Shown here: piece after piece, positions 42,353 through 51,465 of the stretch
Position numbering within the stretch: the stretch's first letter is position 1
Layout of the letters: each line of letters begins with the position of its first letter
NCBI GenBank assembly: GCA_016708465.1
Contig: JADJFT010000001.1
Span: 186,001 to 250,000, forward strand
Length of the DNA: 64,000 nt
Direction: 5' to 3'
From: Rhodanobacteraceae bacterium
Lineage (GTDB): Bacteria > Pseudomonadota > Gammaproteobacteria > Xanthomonadales > Ahniellaceae
Program-made: the position numbers and the translations under genes
The notes under the pieces: generated by a model
The model's input: the letters and a program-made list of their open reading frames with translations, nothing else
Database searches by the model: none
Told to the model about the DNA's origin: nothing

Positions 42353-43257
42353 GCGCGAACGGCAGCAGGTGCCAGCGCACGGCCGAGCTTCGCGCCGTTT
42401 TCGCGGCCGAGTTCGGCGCTGATCCATTGACCAGTTGCGACCAATGCGTCGAGGTCAATGCCAGTCATGTAACCCATGCCATGCAGCATGTAGACGACAT
42501 CTTCGCTGGCGACATTACCGGTGGCGCCGTTTGCGTAGGGGCAGCCACCCAGTCCGGCGACCGCGGCATCGACGACGCGGACGCCATCTTCGACGCAGGC
42601 GAACACATTAGCCAAGGCTTGGCCACGGGTGTCGTGGAAATGCACGGCCAACGCACCCATCGGCACTTCGTCGGCCACCGCGCGCAACATCGCCCGCGCT
42701 TTCGTGGGCGTGCCGATACCGATAGTGTCGCCGAGCGATACCTCGTAGCAGCCGAGCTCGAAGATGCGCTTCGCGATGCGTACCACGTCGCGTACCTCGA
42801 CCTCGCCCTGATACGGGCAGCCAAGCACCGTCGAAACATAACCGCGCACCTTCACGCCATCATTGCGGGCGCGTTCGAGTATCGGCAAGAAGCGTTCGAT
42901 CGATTCGTCGACGGTTGCGTTGATGTTCTTGCGGTTGAAGGCATCGGAAGCAGCGGTGAATACCGCCACCTCGCGCACACCAGCGGCGAGTGCACGCTCG
43001 TAGCCCTGCAGGTTCGGCACCAGAACTGGATAGTCGATGCCTTCGTGCTTCTGGATGCCGAGATAGACCTCGGCGGCGTCGGCCAGTTGCGGAATCCATT
43101 TCGGACTGACGAAGCTGGTGACCTCGATGCTGCGATGGCCGGCCGCCGAGAGCCGGTCGATCAAGGCAATCTTGGTCGCGGTCGGGACAATCGTTTTCTC
43201 ATTTTGCAGGCCATCGCGCGGGCCGACTTCGACGATGCGGACGCTGGAATCGGTCAT
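42349..43257 (-). CDS. mvaB: Hydroxymethylglutaryl-CoA lyase
   Basis: Last step of leucine degradation, cleaving HMG-CoA to acetyl-CoA and acetoacetate; about 302 residues, TIM barrel. VRIVEVGPRDGLQNEK starts the barrel. EVTSFVSPKWIPQLAD, DTIGIGTPTKA and the catalytic-cysteine loop GLGGCPYANGATGNVASED are all present. Start 43257 (MTDSSVRIVEV) fits family length; an ATG at 43281 overlapping the upstream lipoprotein gene is possible. Often called liuE in Pseudomonas. Confidence 0.93.
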   Translation of the reverse strand: MTDSSVRIVEVGPRDGLQNEKTIVPTATKIALIDRLSAAGHRSIEVTSFVSPKWIPQLADAAEVYLGIQKHEGIDYPVLVPNLQGYERALAAGVREVAVFTAASDAFNRKNINATVDESIERFLPILERARNDGVKVRGYVSTVLGCPYQGEVEVRDVVRIAKRIFELGCYEVSLGDTIGIGTPTKARAMLRAVADEVPMGALAVHFHDTRGQALANVFACVEDGVRVVDAAVAGLGGCPYANGATGNVASEDVVYMLHGMGYMTGIDLDALVATGQWISAELGRENGAKLGRALAPAAVRA

Positions 43258-43273
43258 GGACTGGCTCGCGCGC

Positions 43274-43963
43274 TCATTCATGTGGCTTGGGTTTGCCACC
43301 GGCGGGGGCGGATTTCAAGAGGTCATCAAGGGTGCTCGCGGTGGCTTCATCGACCCGGCGCAGTTCCATGAACGCACGGTCGATCGGGTCGAAACGCTTC
43401 AGCCAGGCGGCGATCGCATCGCCATCGCCGGTCACGATCGTATTCACCGAACAGCCACCATCCGTGCCGCACCCGGCATGCGACTTTGTCTCGACGCGTC
43501 CATTCACAAAGCCATCGGCGATTCGGTGCGCTTCCCGTCGTGGGTCGCCTTCGAACAGATCGATGCGATCGCTGTGCACGACATAGCGCAACAGCGCATA
43601 GCCGTCGCCGACGTCATGTTTGCCGTTGGTGTCGCCGGGTAGGTCGGAGACCGCGAGATAGCGGGCATCACCGAGCGCGCGAAACTCGAAATGCATTTGT
43701 TCCGCCATGTCCTCGCGTTTGTGGGTGCCATCGGACTCACTCTCCAGCGTGACCCAGTGCGCGCAGTCCGCCGACACCTGCAAGTTCACGGCATCATCGT
43801 CGCCGTCGTCGTCGTTATCGACTGATTCGGATTGCAGACGCCACCAACCGGCGAACGCAGGGTCGCAGGCAACAATCTCGCCGGTCGGGATTGATTCCAC
43901 CCGGAGCTGTTCGCAGCCGGACAACGCCAATGCTGCCAATGCCGCTAGGACAATACGCTTCAT
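43274..43963 (-). CDS. Hypothetical lipoprotein in the leucine-catabolism operon
   Basis: A 229-residue protein I do not recognise. The first 17 residues are a lipoprotein signal ending LALSGC. The mature part has an acidic Asp/Asn run (VDNDDDGDDDAVN, calcium-binding-like), WRLQSESVDN near the start, and a Cys pair (HAGCGTDGGC). The C-terminus is charged (LLKSAPAGGKPKPHE). Its ATG overlaps the stop of the carboxylase subunit and its end meets mvaB, so it is embedded in the operon. Envelope location is predicted; function unknown. Confidence 0.7.
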   Translation of the reverse strand: MKRIVLAALAALALSGCEQLRVESIPTGEIVACDPAFAGWWRLQSESVDNDDDGDDDAVNLQVSADCAHWVTLESESDGTHKREDMAEQMHFEFRALGDARYLAVSDLPGDTNGKHDVGDGYALLRYVVHSDRIDLFEGDPRREAHRIADGFVNGRVETKSHAGCGTDGGCSVNTIVTGDGDAIAAWLKRFDPIDRAFMELRRVDEATASTLDDLLKSAPAGGKPKPHE

Positions 43964-45957
43964 GCCGCCTCCACTTTTGCCAACAGAACATCGGCTTCGA
44001 CGAATTCACCAGCAGTCGCACGCAGGTCGACGACCCTGCCGGCGTGCGGTGCGCGTAGCGTGATTTCCATTTTCATCGCTTCCATGATCACCAACTCCTG
44101 ATTCGCCTCGACCGCTGCATCGAGCGCGACTTTCACCGCGATGATACGGCCCGGCATCGGCGATTTCACCGCTTCCGCACCATGTGCGGCCGCCGTCTCG
44201 AACGCGAACGGACTGCTCGGATGCAGGCGATAGCGCCGGCCGGCGACGAAGGCCAGCCAGTCGTCACCGGAACGCCGCACGCGGACGCGCAACGCAGTGC
44301 CCGGCATCCGTGCGTTCAGCCATTCGCCGTCATGCAATGCGTGCTCCACCTCGACATGGCGCCCGCCGATATCGAGCGCGTAGCGGCCGTTCGATCCGTG
44401 GGCGAACAGCACGAATCGCAGGCCACGCCATTCAAAACGCACCACACGCTTGCCGGCATGGCCAAGGCGCCAGGCGTCGGCGCGGCCCCATGGACTAAAT
44501 GAATCGGCATCGGCATGCGCAGCACTGATCGCGGCGGCTTCCTCGGCCAGCAGTTCCGCGCAGGCCACCGCAATCATCGCCGACTCGGGCAACTCGGTCG
44601 GCGTCGCCAGCACCTCATCAAGGTGGCGATCGAGATAGCCGGTATCGATGGTCGCATCGACCACCGACGGGTGACGGATCAACTGTTCGAGAAAATCGAT
44701 ATTGGACTTCGGGCCGAGTACGTCGCACGCCTCAAGCGCGCGCGCGAGGCGACGCAATGCCGCTGGGCGGTCGACATCGTGGACAATGAGCTTGGCGATC
44801 ATCGGGTCGTAGAAGATCGACACCGTGTCACCCTCGATCACGCCGCCATCGATGCGCACATGGGCGTCGGTTTTGGGCAAATTCAGCTGGGTGATACGTC
44901 CCGAACCGGGCAGGAAGCCCTGTTCCGGGTCTTCTGCATACAGGCGCACTTCGATGGCGTGGCCGCGTGTCGTGATTTGCTGTTGCAGCAGCGGCAGACG
45001 TTCGCCTGCGGCGATGCGCAGCTGCCATTCGACCAGATCAAGCCCAGTCACCAGTTCGGTCACTGGATGTTCAACCTGCAGCCGGGTGTTGATCTCCATG
45101 AAGTAGAAATCACCACGTGGACCGACGATGAATTCGACCGTGCCGGCATTGCAATAGTCGATCGCCTTACCGGCAGCGACGGCAGCGCTGCCCATCTGTG
45201 CCCGTAGTTCCGGCGTGAGAAACGGCGAGGGCGATTCTTCGATGACCTTCTGATAACGCCGCTGCGCCGAGCATTCGCGCTCGTTGAGATGAATCACGTC
45301 GCCGTGGCTATCGCCGAAAATCTGAATTTCGATATGGCGTGGCGTTTCGATATAGCGTTCAAGTAGCACGCGCTCGCGGCCGAAGGCGTTTTTTGCTTCG
45401 CGTTGGCAGCTTTCGAGATTCGTGGCGAACTCGCTCGACGCGCGCACGATGCGCATACCCTTGCCGCCACCGCCATGCGCCGCCTTGATCATCAGCGGAT
45501 ATCCGATGCGGTCGGCTTCACGATGCAGCAGTGCGGCGTCCTGGTCTTCTCCGGTGTATCCCGGCACCACCGGCACGGTGTGCTCCTGCATCAGGTTTTT
45601 GGCGCCGGCTTTCGAACCCATTTTGCGCATGGATGCGGCGTTAGGGCCGATGAAAACCAGACCGGCACGCTCGACGGCGTCGGCGAAGTCGGCATTTTCG
45701 GAGAGAAAACCGTAGCCTGGATGGATTGCCTCAGCGCCCACCTGCTGTGCGGCGGCAAGGATGACATCGCCGCGCAGATAACTCTCGGCCGGTCGCGAGC
45801 CGCCGATGTACACGGCTTCATCTGCCTGCAACACGTGCTGCGCATTTGCGTCGGCATCGGAATACACCGCAACCGTCGCGATGCCGAGTCGGCGGCAACT
45901 GCGGATCACGCGGCAGGCAATTTCACCGCGATTGGCGATCAGGACTTTGCGGAACAC
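43960..45957 (-). CDS. liuD: Methylcrotonyl-CoA carboxylase, biotin subunit
   Basis: Alpha subunit of about 665 residues. The biotin carboxylase domain has KVLIANRGEIACRVIRSCRR, KAAHGGGGKGM (ATP grasp) and EMNTRLQVEHPVTE-like text. The C-terminal biotinyl domain carries the modified lysine in VIMEAMKMEITLRAP. GTG at 45957 has AAGGAG six bases upstream and starts MFRKVLIAN, so it is preferred to an upstream ATG. The beta subunit is liuB at 49275-50881. Assignment to methylcrotonyl-CoA rather than another acyl-CoA rests on neighbours. Confidence 0.9.
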   Translation of the reverse strand: MFRKVLIANRGEIACRVIRSCRRLGIATVAVYSDADANAQHVLQADEAVYIGGSRPAESYLRGDVILAAAQQVGAEAIHPGYGFLSENADFADAVERAGLVFIGPNAASMRKMGSKAGAKNLMQEHTVPVVPGYTGEDQDAALLHREADRIGYPLMIKAAHGGGGKGMRIVRASSEFATNLESCQREAKNAFGRERVLLERYIETPRHIEIQIFGDSHGDVIHLNERECSAQRRYQKVIEESPSPFLTPELRAQMGSAAVAAGKAIDYCNAGTVEFIVGPRGDFYFMEINTRLQVEHPVTELVTGLDLVEWQLRIAAGERLPLLQQQITTRGHAIEVRLYAEDPEQGFLPGSGRITQLNLPKTDAHVRIDGGVIEGDTVSIFYDPMIAKLIVHDVDRPAALRRLARALEACDVLGPKSNIDFLEQLIRHPSVVDATIDTGYLDRHLDEVLATPTELPESAMIAVACAELLAEEAAAISAAHADADSFSPWGRADAWRLGHAGKRVVRFEWRGLRFVLFAHGSNGRYALDIGGRHVEVEHALHDGEWLNARMPGTALRVRVRRSGDDWLAFVAGRRYRLHPSSPFAFETAAAHGAEAVKSPMPGRIIAVKVALDAAVEANQELVIMEAMKMEITLRAPHAGRVVDLRATAGEFVEADVLLAKVEAA

Positions 45958-45992
45958 GGTGCGCTCCTTGCGGGGACTGCGATTGTAGAGGG

Positions 45993-46779
45993 TCAACCGA
46001 CCCAGCGCGGCGGGCGTTTGTCGAGGAACGAAGTCAGGCCTTCCTGTCCTTCCGCAGAAACGCGCAGGCGTGCAATCAGATCCGCATTTTCGGTGTCGCG
46101 CCCAAGTTGCGATTCCAGAGTCATGCCGGACTGTCGCAGCGCCAGTTGTTTGGCCTCGCGCTGCGCGATCGGGCCACCCTTGCCGAGGAAGTGCACGGCT
46201 CGGTCGACGGCTGCGTCAAGTTCTGCCGCCGGCACCACATCGTGGACGAGATCGATGCGTAGCGCGTAGTCGGCATCAAAGACTTCGCCGCTGACGAATA
46301 GCCGACGTGCATGGCGCAATCCACGGCACCGACGACGTAGGGCGAGATCACCGCCGGTACTAAACCGAGTTTGACTTCCGACAACGAAAACTGGCGTCGG
46401 ATACGGCAATGGCATGGTCGCAGCAGGCAACCAGACCGACGCCGCCGCCATAAGCCGATCCGTTCACCCGCGCGACGGTCGGTTTGCCGAGGTAGTGCAG
46501 TGTGCGCATCAGTTCGGCGAGTTTGAGCGCGTCGTCGCGATTCTCGTCGGCCGATGCCGAGGCCATGCGGCGCATCCAGTTCAGGTCGGCGCCGGCTGAA
46601 AAGGTGCTTCCGGCCCCGCTCAGCACGATCGCACGCACGCGCTCGTCACCATCGAGTTGTTTGAGGGCAGCGGTGAGTTCGGCAATCAAAACATCGTCGA
46701 ACGCGTTGTGGACGGCGCCGCGGTCGATGACAAGATCAGCAATCGCGCCACGGCGATCGATGCGGACGGATGAGGTCAT
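45993..46779 (-). CDS. liuC: Methylglutaconyl-CoA hydratase (two frameshifts)
   Basis: Crotonase-fold enzyme of about 262 residues converting methylglutaconyl-CoA to HMG-CoA. GSTFSAGADLNWMRRMA forms the first oxyanion turn, and GKPTVARVNGSAYGGGVGLVACCDHAIA the second with the catalytic Glu region. Two runs seem one base short: T at about 46383-46386 (before LSEVKLGLVPAVISPYVV) and G at about 46318-46320 (before LRHARRLFVSGEVFDAD). After both corrections the protein is complete and ends DKRPPRWVG. CGGAG precedes the ATG. It is the first of a leftward operon with liuD, a lipoprotein gene, mvaB and the OGT-like gene. Confidence 0.87.
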
Positions 46780-46880
46780 GGCAACTCCGGTCGGGCAGGG
46801 CCGCGGATGATAGCGGTGCGCCCGCAACATTCGAATTGTCCGCGCCTGATTCAGGTCACCACGTTGTCTGTAGATATGCT

Positions 46881-46902
46881 TATAATGCGAACCATTCTCA
46901 TT
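46881..46902 (+). promoter_or_regulatory. Predicted -10 and Fur box for feoAB
   Basis: A perfect TATAAT at 46881-46886 runs directly into AATGCGAACCATTCTCATT (46884-46902), close to the Fur-box form common in Pseudomonas and Xanthomonas. Five of seven pairs in the 7-1-7 inverted repeat match. It lies 20-40 bases before the feoA GTG, so iron-loaded Fur would block the promoter. No good -35 is seen. Confidence 0.65.
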
Positions 46903-46922
46903 TGTATCGGACGGGTCCGTTC

Positions 46923-47165
46923 GTGAAACTGTCGGAATTGACGCGTGGCGGCGGTGGCGTCGTGATTGGCGTGGAACCCAATGGACAGAATGACGCGATC
47001 GCGCGGCGACTGCGTGATCTCGGTTTTGTTGCGGGTGAATCGGTCAGTGTGCTCGCGTTCGGGCCGATCGGTGCGGAGCCGATGCTGGTGCGTATCGGTG
47101 ATGCGCGTTTCGCGCTGCGGCGCGCGGAAGCGGCGCGCGTGCACTTGCAGGAACAGACCCCATGA
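46923..47165 (+). CDS. feoA: Ferrous iron transport protein A
   Basis: Small SH3-like cytoplasmic protein of 80 residues that supports FeoB. LSELTRGGGGVVIGVE, RRLRDLGFVAGESVSVLAFGPIGAEPMLVRIGDARFALRRAEAARV is the full FeoA core. GTG at 46923 is chosen because the longer open frame contains the promoter. Its stop overlaps feoB. Confidence 0.9.
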   Translation: MKLSELTRGGGGVVIGVEPNGQNDAIARRLRDLGFVAGESVSVLAFGPIGAEPMLVRIGDARFALRRAEAARVHLQEQTP

Positions 47166-49003
47166 ACGCGGCAAGCGCCGCAGTGGCTCGCCAGATCGCC
47201 TTGGTCGGGAACCCGAACTGTGGCAAGACCGCGCTGTTCAATCAGCTTACCGGCAGTCGTCAGAAGGTGGCGAACTACGCCGGCGTGACCGTCGAACGCA
47301 AAGAGGGGCGCTTCACTACCGCGTCCGGGCGCAACGTGCGTGTGCTGGATCTGCCCGGAACCTATAGTTTCGATGCGTCCAGCCCGGACGAGCAGATCAC
47401 CCGCGACGTCTGCAAAGGTCATCATCCAGATGAACCGAAGCCAGACCTGCTCGTCTGTGTCGCCGATGCCACCAATCTGCGCCTGCATCTGCGTTTCGTG
47501 CTGGAAGTACGCCAGCTCGGTCAGCCGATGTTGCTGGCGCTGAACATGATGGATGCAGCGGCACGGCGCGGCATCCGCATCGATATCGTCAAATTGCAGC
47601 AGGAGCTGGCATCCCGGTGATTGCAACGGTCGCCGTCCGCAGCAATGGCGTCGACGCGTTGCGGAGCGCGATGGATGACCTGCTACCGGCCGCACCGGTA
47701 GTTTTACCGGCACTTGATCTGCACGCGGAAGCGCGGCGGCTGATCCGTGTCGCAGTGAAATTGCCTGTGCAAAGCATGGAGATCGAAGACGCGCTGGATC
47801 GCATCGTGCTGCATCCGTTGCTCGGGCTGATCTTGCTGGCGACGATCATGTTCCTGATCTTTCAGGCGGTCTATGCCTGGGCGGCACCGCTGATGGACGT
47901 GATCGATGCGAGCACCACGTGGTTGGCCGGTTGGGTGACCGAAACGCTGCCGAAAGGCCCGCTAGCCAGCTTGCTTGCCGACGGCATCATCGCCGGTCTT
48001 GGCGGTGTGCTGATTTTTCTGCCACAGATTTTGATCCTGTTCGCGTTCATTCTATTTCTGGAGGAATCCGGTTATCTGCCGCGTGCGGCGTTCCTGCTTG
48101 ATCGCATGATGTCGATCGCGGGCTTGTCGGGGCGCTCGTTCATTCCGCTGCTGTCGAGTTTCGCCTGCGCCATTCCCGGCATCATGGCGACGCGATCAAT
48201 CCAAGACCCACGCGACCGAATCGCGACAATTTTGGTGGCGCCATTGATGACCTGTTCGGCGCGGCTGCCGGTATACACGCTGCTGATTGGCGCGTTCATA
48301 CCGAAGCAAAAAGTAGCTGGCGTGTTCGAGTTTCAGGGACTGGTGCTGTTCGCGCTGTACATGGCGGGTGTGCTCAGCGCGCTGCTCGTGTCATTCGTGA
48401 TGAAAAAAATCCGGCGTGACAAAGGTGAACATCCGCTCTTGCTGGAACTGCCGTCCTATCGCATGCCACATGTTCGCGACCTCGCGATCGGCCTCTACGA
48501 ACGTGGCATGATTTTCCTGAAACGGGTTGGCGGCATCATTCTGGCGCTGACCGTGTTGCTGTGGTTCCTGTTGTCGTTTCCGGCCGCGCCAGTGGACGCG
48601 ATCGGTCCAGCGATCGACTACAGCTTTGCCGGGCGTATCGGCCATGCCATGGAACCGCTGTTCGCACCAGTCGGGTTCAACTGGCAAATTTGCATTGCGT
48701 TGATTCCGGGACTGGCAGCACGCGAGGTGGCGGTGTCATCACTCGCAACCGTCTACGCGCTCTCGGCAACCAATGACGATGCGGCGATTGCGCAGCTCAC
48801 CGGTATCGTCGCCGACGAATGGTCGCTGGCGACGGCGCTGTCGCTGCTGATCTGGTACGTCTACGCACCGATGTGCATGAGCACGCTGGCGGTCATTCGC
48901 CGCGAAACCAACGGTTGGAAACACGTTGGCATTGCCGCCACGTATTTGTTCGGGCTGGCGTATTTCGCATCGCTGATCACTTACCAACTGACGCTGTGGC
49001 TGA
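47162..49003 (+). CDS. feoB: Ferrous iron transporter FeoB (frameshifted)
   Basis: Inner-membrane Fe(II) transporter of about 615 residues. The N-terminal G domain has G1 GNPNCGKTALFNQLTG, G2 NYAGVTVE, G3 DLPGTYSF and G4 NMMD. The membrane part includes two gate motifs, LSSFACAIPGIMATR and IPGLAAREVAVSSL. One G seems missing at about 47607-47609 (ELASR stops, ELGIPVIATVAVRSNGVDAL continues). The 3' end is uncertain. The main frame has no stop until 49407 and runs over the next gene, so a second lesion near 48985-49005 is likely; TGA 49001-49003 in an adjacent frame is the best end. Confidence 0.88.
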
Positions 49004-49022
49004 CGCGAACAGTTACGACACG

Positions 49023-49268
49023 ATGCAGTGGACGATCATCGCGCTCGCCGTCGCTGCGAGCACGATTTACGCGATTCGCAAACTTGCCCCGAACACCGTG
49101 CGCCACAGCCGAACCCGACTTGCGCTCAAGTTGCTGCAACCGAACAACGGGCCGACGGCACGCAAACTCGGGCGCTGGATCGCACCGAAACCACAGACCG
49201 ATCGTGGCTGCGGTGGCGGTTCCTGCAGTGGCTGCGACGATTCAAAACCGACAACGCGCAAGCACTAA
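49023..49268 (+). CDS. Small Cys-rich membrane protein downstream of feoB (DUF6587-like)
   Basis: An 81-residue protein with one N-terminal membrane helix (TIIALAVAASTIYAI). It has a basic middle part and a tail with cysteines at 63, 68 and 71 in GCGGGSCSGCDD, a pattern suggestive of metal binding. Small Cys-rich proteins follow feoB in many proteobacteria in place of FeoC (family knowledge), so a role in iron uptake is likely but not shown. Its start follows the probable feoB end by 19 bases; no strong ribosome site is visible. Confidence 0.7.
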   Translation: MQWTIIALAVAASTIYAIRKLAPNTVRHSRTRLALKLLQPNNGPTARKLGRWIAPKPQTDRGCGGGSCSGCDDSKPTTRKH

Positions 49269-49274
49269 TCGCGA

Positions 49275-50881
49275 TTACATCCTGAACACGCCGAAGCCAG
49301 ATTTTTCGATCGGTGCGTTCATCGCTGCGGAGAGCGCCAGGCCGAGGACGCGGCGCGTATCGGCGGGGTCGATGATGCCATCATCCCAGAGGCGGGCGCT
49401 GGCGTAGTAGGGGTGGCCTTGGCGTTCGTACTGGTCGCGGATCGGCGACTTGAAGTTTTCTTCGTCATCCTTCGACCAACTACCAGCAGTGGCTTCGATG
49501 CCATCGCGCTTGACCGTTGCGAGCACGCTCGCGGCTTGTTCGCCGCCCATCACGCTGATGCGCGAATTCGGCCACATCCATAAAAACGTGGTTGGTAGCC
49601 GCGTCCGCACATCGCATAATTGCCGGCGCCGAAGCTGCCACCGATCATCACTGTGAACTTCGGGACATGCGAGCAGGCAACGGCGGTCACCATCTTGGCA
49701 CCGTCTTTGGCGATGCCAGCGTTTTCGTATTTCTTGCCGACCATGAATCCGGTGATGTTCTGCAGAAACACCAGTGGGATGTTGCGTTGATTGCAGAGCT
49801 CGATGAAGTGCGTGCCCTTCAGCGCCGACTCGGCGAACAGAATGCCATTGTTTGCGACGATGCCAACTGGATAGCCGTAGATATGCGCGAAGCCGCAGAC
49901 CAAGGTCTTGCCGTAGCGTGCCTTGAACTCTTGGAACTCGGAGCCGTCGACGAGGCGGGCAATGATTTCACGCACGTCGTAGGGATAGCGGGTGTCGCGC
50001 GGCAGAATGCCGTAGATCTCGTCGATCGGATAGGCCGGTTCACACGGCGTCTGCACCGCGACCGGCAAGGTCTTCATTCGGTTCAGGTGTTTGACGATGT
50101 CGCGCGCGATCTCGAGTGCATGCTCGTCATTCTCTGCGAAGTGATCGGTGACGCCCGATACCGAGCAATGCACTTCGGCACCGCCGAGCGACTCGGCATC
50201 GACAATTTCACCCGTTGCCGCCTTCACCAGCGGCGGACCGCCAAGGAAGATCGTGCCTTGCTCGCGTACGATGATGGACTCATCGCACATCGCCGGGACA
50301 TAGGCGCCGCCAGCGGTGCATGAACCCATCACGACGGCGATCTGCGGAATGTTTTGCGCCGATAGTCGTGCCTGGTTGTAGAAGATGCGGCCGAAGTGTT
50401 CTTTGTCCGGGAAGACTTCGTCCTGCAGCGGCAGGAAGGCACCGCCGGAATCGACCAGATAGATGCAGGGCAGGCGGTTTTCCAGCGCAATTTCTTGCGC
50501 ACGCAGATGCTTCTTTACCGTCATCGGGAAGTAGGTGCCGCCCTTTACGGTGGCGTCGTTCGCGACCACCATGACTTCGATGCCGTGCACGCGACCGATG
50601 CCGGTGACAACGCCAGCGCCGGGCGCCTGGTCTTCGTACATGCCGTATGCAGCGAGCGCCGAGAGCTCCATGAACGGTGAGCTTGGATCGAGCAGGGCAC
50701 GGATACGCTCGCGCGCAAGCAGTTTGCCGCGCTCGGTATGTTTCTTGCGGGCTTTTTCGCCACCACCGGCGGCGGCGCGTGCAGTCTGCGCTTTCAGATC
50801 GGCGACAACCGCGCGTAATTGTTCCGCATTAGCGATGAAATCCGCAGCGCGTGGATCGAGGCTCGACTGGATTTTGGGCAT
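49275..50881 (-). CDS. liuB: Methylcrotonyl-CoA carboxylase, carboxyltransferase subunit (frameshifted)
   Basis: Beta subunit of about 535 residues. The crotonase-like core has [40 protein letters not shown] and [27 protein letters not shown]. At 49590-49594 the T/A run is one base short: GYQPR then [22 protein letters not shown] in the next frame, to the stop at 49275. The start MPKIQSSLD at 50881 has AGGGA upstream. feoAB now sits between this gene and liuC on the opposite strand, so the usual liu order is split. Confidence 0.9.
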
Positions 50882-50925
50882 GGCATCGGTCCCTGAATGA
50901 GGCACGGAGTTTAGCGAGAGCACAA

Positions 50926-50959
50926 AGAAAAACCGCCGGGTTGCCCCGGCGGTTTTTTT
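50926..50959 (-). terminator. Bidirectional intrinsic terminator
   Basis: AAAAACCGCCGGG pairs with CCCCGGCGGTTTTT around a short loop, with T runs on both strands. It lies 21 bases after the Ala-rich lipoprotein gene, which reads leftward, and upstream of liuB. Confidence 0.85.
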
Positions 50960-50980
50960 CGTGCACAGACGCGAGGCAGA

Positions 50981-51364
50981 TTACTGCTTCGGCGCTTCGT
51001 CTTTCATCGCTTCAGCGGCGTCGGTCGTTGCAGCAGCAGCGGCGTCGGTCGCGGCAGCAGCAGCGTCAGTCGCGGCAGCAGCAGCGTCGGTCATCGCGGC
51101 GGCGGCGTCGGTCGTTGCAGCAGCAGCGTCCGTGGCGGCGTCAGAGATGGCGGCAGCGGCGTCGGTCGTGGCGTCAGCGGCTTCGGAGGCGGCAGCAGCC
51201 GAAGCGTCTGCGGCAGCCGCAGCGGCGTCAGCAGCCTGTTCGGCGACTTGCGTGGCTTCCGTTGCGGCGGTAGCGGCTGTGTCAGCGGCTTGCTGGGCGT
51301 CACCACCGCAAGCAGCCAGAGCGGCAGCCAGAGCGGCAATCAGAGCGAGCTTGTTCAGTTGCAT
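50981..51364 (-). CDS. Alanine-rich repeat lipoprotein
   Basis: A 127-residue predicted lipoprotein. The signal ends LAAALAACGG with lipid-modified Cys19. The mature part is almost only Ala, Thr, Asp and Glu, with about eight copies of a seven-residue unit resembling A-T-D-A-A-A-A, ending in a short charged tail (EAMKDEAPKQ). This would form one long amphipathic helix, like the alanine-zipper lipoproteins Lpp and OprI, though sequence identity to them is not evident. GGAG ten bases before ATG 51364 decides the start. Monocistronic with a strong terminator, as for an abundant envelope protein. Structural role in the outer membrane is inferred. Confidence 0.78.
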   Translation of the reverse strand: MQLNKLALIAALAAALAACGGDAQQAADTAATAATEATQVAEQAADAAAAAADASAAAASEAADATTDAAAAISDAATDAAAATTDAAAAMTDAAAAATDAAAAATDAAAAATTDAAEAMKDEAPKQ

Positions 51365-51465
51365 GATTTCTTTCTCCAAGGAGTGGGTATGGAAACACGA
51401 CCTCACCTCGCCGTAGGGCTGGCCTGCCCCACGGTCGAGGATAAATACAAGGCCGAACACGGATA

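Noticed and set aside
49004..49407. Extension of FeoB past its usual end
   Set aside because: The translation is not FeoB-like and overlaps a gene with clear coding character in another frame, so it is the product of a frameshift.
50985..51240. Possible tandem-repeat locus or CRISPR-like array
   Set aside because: The short GCAGCAG-rich repeats are the codons of an Ala-rich protein with no spacers of constant length.
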